A stretch of DNA of 12,056 bases from an uncultured Candidatus Saccharibacteria bacterium (GTDB lineage: Bacteria > Patescibacteriota > Saccharimonadia > Saccharimonadales > Saccharimonadaceae), in NCBI GenBank assembly GCA_946185175.1, contig CAMHIH010000015.1:1-12056 (forward strand), read 5' to 3'. The notes beneath the pieces are model-generated. The model saw nothing but the letters and a program-made list of their open reading frames with translations, made no database searches and was not told the origin of the DNA. The translations under genes and the position numbers were made by a program. Shown piece after piece: positions 11,563 through 12,056 of the stretch. Numbering within the stretch: the first letter of the stretch is position 1; every line of letters begins with the position of its first letter.

Positions 11563-12056
11563 TTTTTCGCTCCTTTACTTCCTTAATATCCGCTTTCGCA
11601 ATTCTATCACTTGTAACGATTTCAATTTCGGCGCCTTTTTCAAGTTTCCCCCGCGTTAAAGCATAACCTCGCGCCAAAACTCTTTCTGGATTCAATTCTT
11701 CCAATGTCCGAACAAGTCCCGCTACTTCCGTCTCCTGTGTTGTAATTTTCACAACGATTTCGCGCCCAACTTTCGCAATTTCACCCCTGTTTTGCGTAAT
11801 TAATTCGTCGATCTTAGAATTGAATAAATTTTTTGTTCGTTCTAAATCACTGCGAATATCTGCCCTAATTTGACGCTTATCTTTCGTTAACATTTGCGCC
11901 GCATTCGATGGCGTTGATGCCACCACGTCCGCCGCTAAGTCACACAAACTCTCGTCAACTTCATGCCCAATTCCGGTAATCACCGGAATCTTTGAAGCTG
12001 CCACGGCGCGCACTAAAGCCTCGTCATTAAACACAGCCAAATCATCGGCACTTCCG
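11555..12056 (-). CDS. xseA: Exodeoxyribonuclease VII large subunit, N-terminal part outside the window
   Basis: The frame is open to the right edge, so the TTG at 12038-12040 is internal, not the start. About 166 C-terminal residues are present, beginning GSADDLAVFNDEALVRAVAAS. They include the family segments IPVITGIGHEVDESLCDLAAD and STPSNAAQ of the catalytic domain, a long helical region that binds XseB, and the terminal NPERVLARGYALTRG. With XseB it forms exonuclease VII, acting on single-stranded DNA in mismatch and crosslink repair. It is expected to lack only the OB-fold and the first part of the nuclease domain here because of the window edge. Confidence 0.93.
   Translation of the reverse strand, partial: GSADDLAVFNDEALVRAVAASKIPVITGIGHEVDESLCDLAADVVASTPSNAAQMLTKDKRQIRADIRSDLERTKNLFNSKIDELITQNRGEIAKVGREIVVKITTQETEVAGLVRTLEELNPERVLARGYALTRGKLEKGAEIEIVTSDRIAKADIKEVKERKNG

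Noticed and set aside
1..12056. UGA recoded as glycine (Gracilibacteria/Absconditabacteria code)
   Set aside because: rel ends at TGA right where a new promoter begins, and none of the recognised genes has an in-frame TGA. Glycine is encoded by GGN throughout.

Overview
The window looks like chromosomal DNA from a bacterium of the Candidate Phyla Radiation, most likely a Saccharibacteria (TM7)-type genome. This is an inference from style, not a database match. The genes are compact and densely packed, many are short forms of housekeeping enzymes, and small membrane proteins of unknown function sit between them. UGA acts as a stop (it ends the rel gene and interrupts no recognised gene), so the UGA=Gly code of Gracilibacteria/Absconditabacteria does not apply. 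No tRNA, rRNA, CRISPR array, insertion sequence or phage gene was seen, and no stretch over 200 bases is without a gene.

Layout from left to right. (1) 1-696, minus: exodeoxyribonuclease III, cut by the left edge. (2) 821-3424, plus: a three-helix membrane protein with a zinc ribbon, a bifunctional Rel/SpoT (p)ppGpp enzyme without its usual C-terminal regulatory domains, and a small coiled-coil protein ending at a strong terminator. (3) 3474-4178, minus: undecaprenyl diphosphate synthase, divergent from (4) 4228-6087, plus: a peptidase E-like protein lacking the expected nucleophile serine, then two unknown membrane proteins. (5) 6201-6371, plus: an isolated 56-residue basic protein with a near-consensus promoter, strong ribosome binding site, high-expression codon use and its own terminator. 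(6) 6434-7866, minus: glycyl-tRNA synthetase preceded by a 17-codon leader peptide with two Gly-Gly pairs. (7) 7947-8639, plus: an HD-domain phosphohydrolase. (8) 8673-10433, minus: an overlapping operon of a soluble histidine kinase, a stand-alone receiver and RecO. (9) 10485-11333, minus: a proline/methionine-rich single-pass membrane protein. (10) 11371-12056, minus: the exonuclease VII small subunit and the C-terminal part of its large subunit.

Two themes stand out. First, many transcription units seem to start at, or within a base or two of, the start codon. A -10 hexamer lies exactly 6 bases before the ATG in six cases (rel, uppS, the peptidase E-like gene, the glyS leader peptide, the histidine kinase and the 11333 membrane protein), and 7 or 8 bases before it in two more. 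Several are extended -10 boxes (TGn upstream). Genes inside operons, or with an untranslated leader, carry ordinary Shine-Dalgarno sequences instead. Second, glyS appears to be controlled by ribosome attenuation: a leaderless, glycine-rich peptide is encoded just upstream, its coding sequence can pair with two alternative downstream partners, and the second partner abuts the glyS ribosome binding site.

By function the window combines DNA repair (xth, recO, xseA, xseB), nucleotide stress signalling (rel, HD protein), cell envelope lipid carrier synthesis (uppS), translation (glyS) and signal transduction (kinase and receiver coupled to recO).
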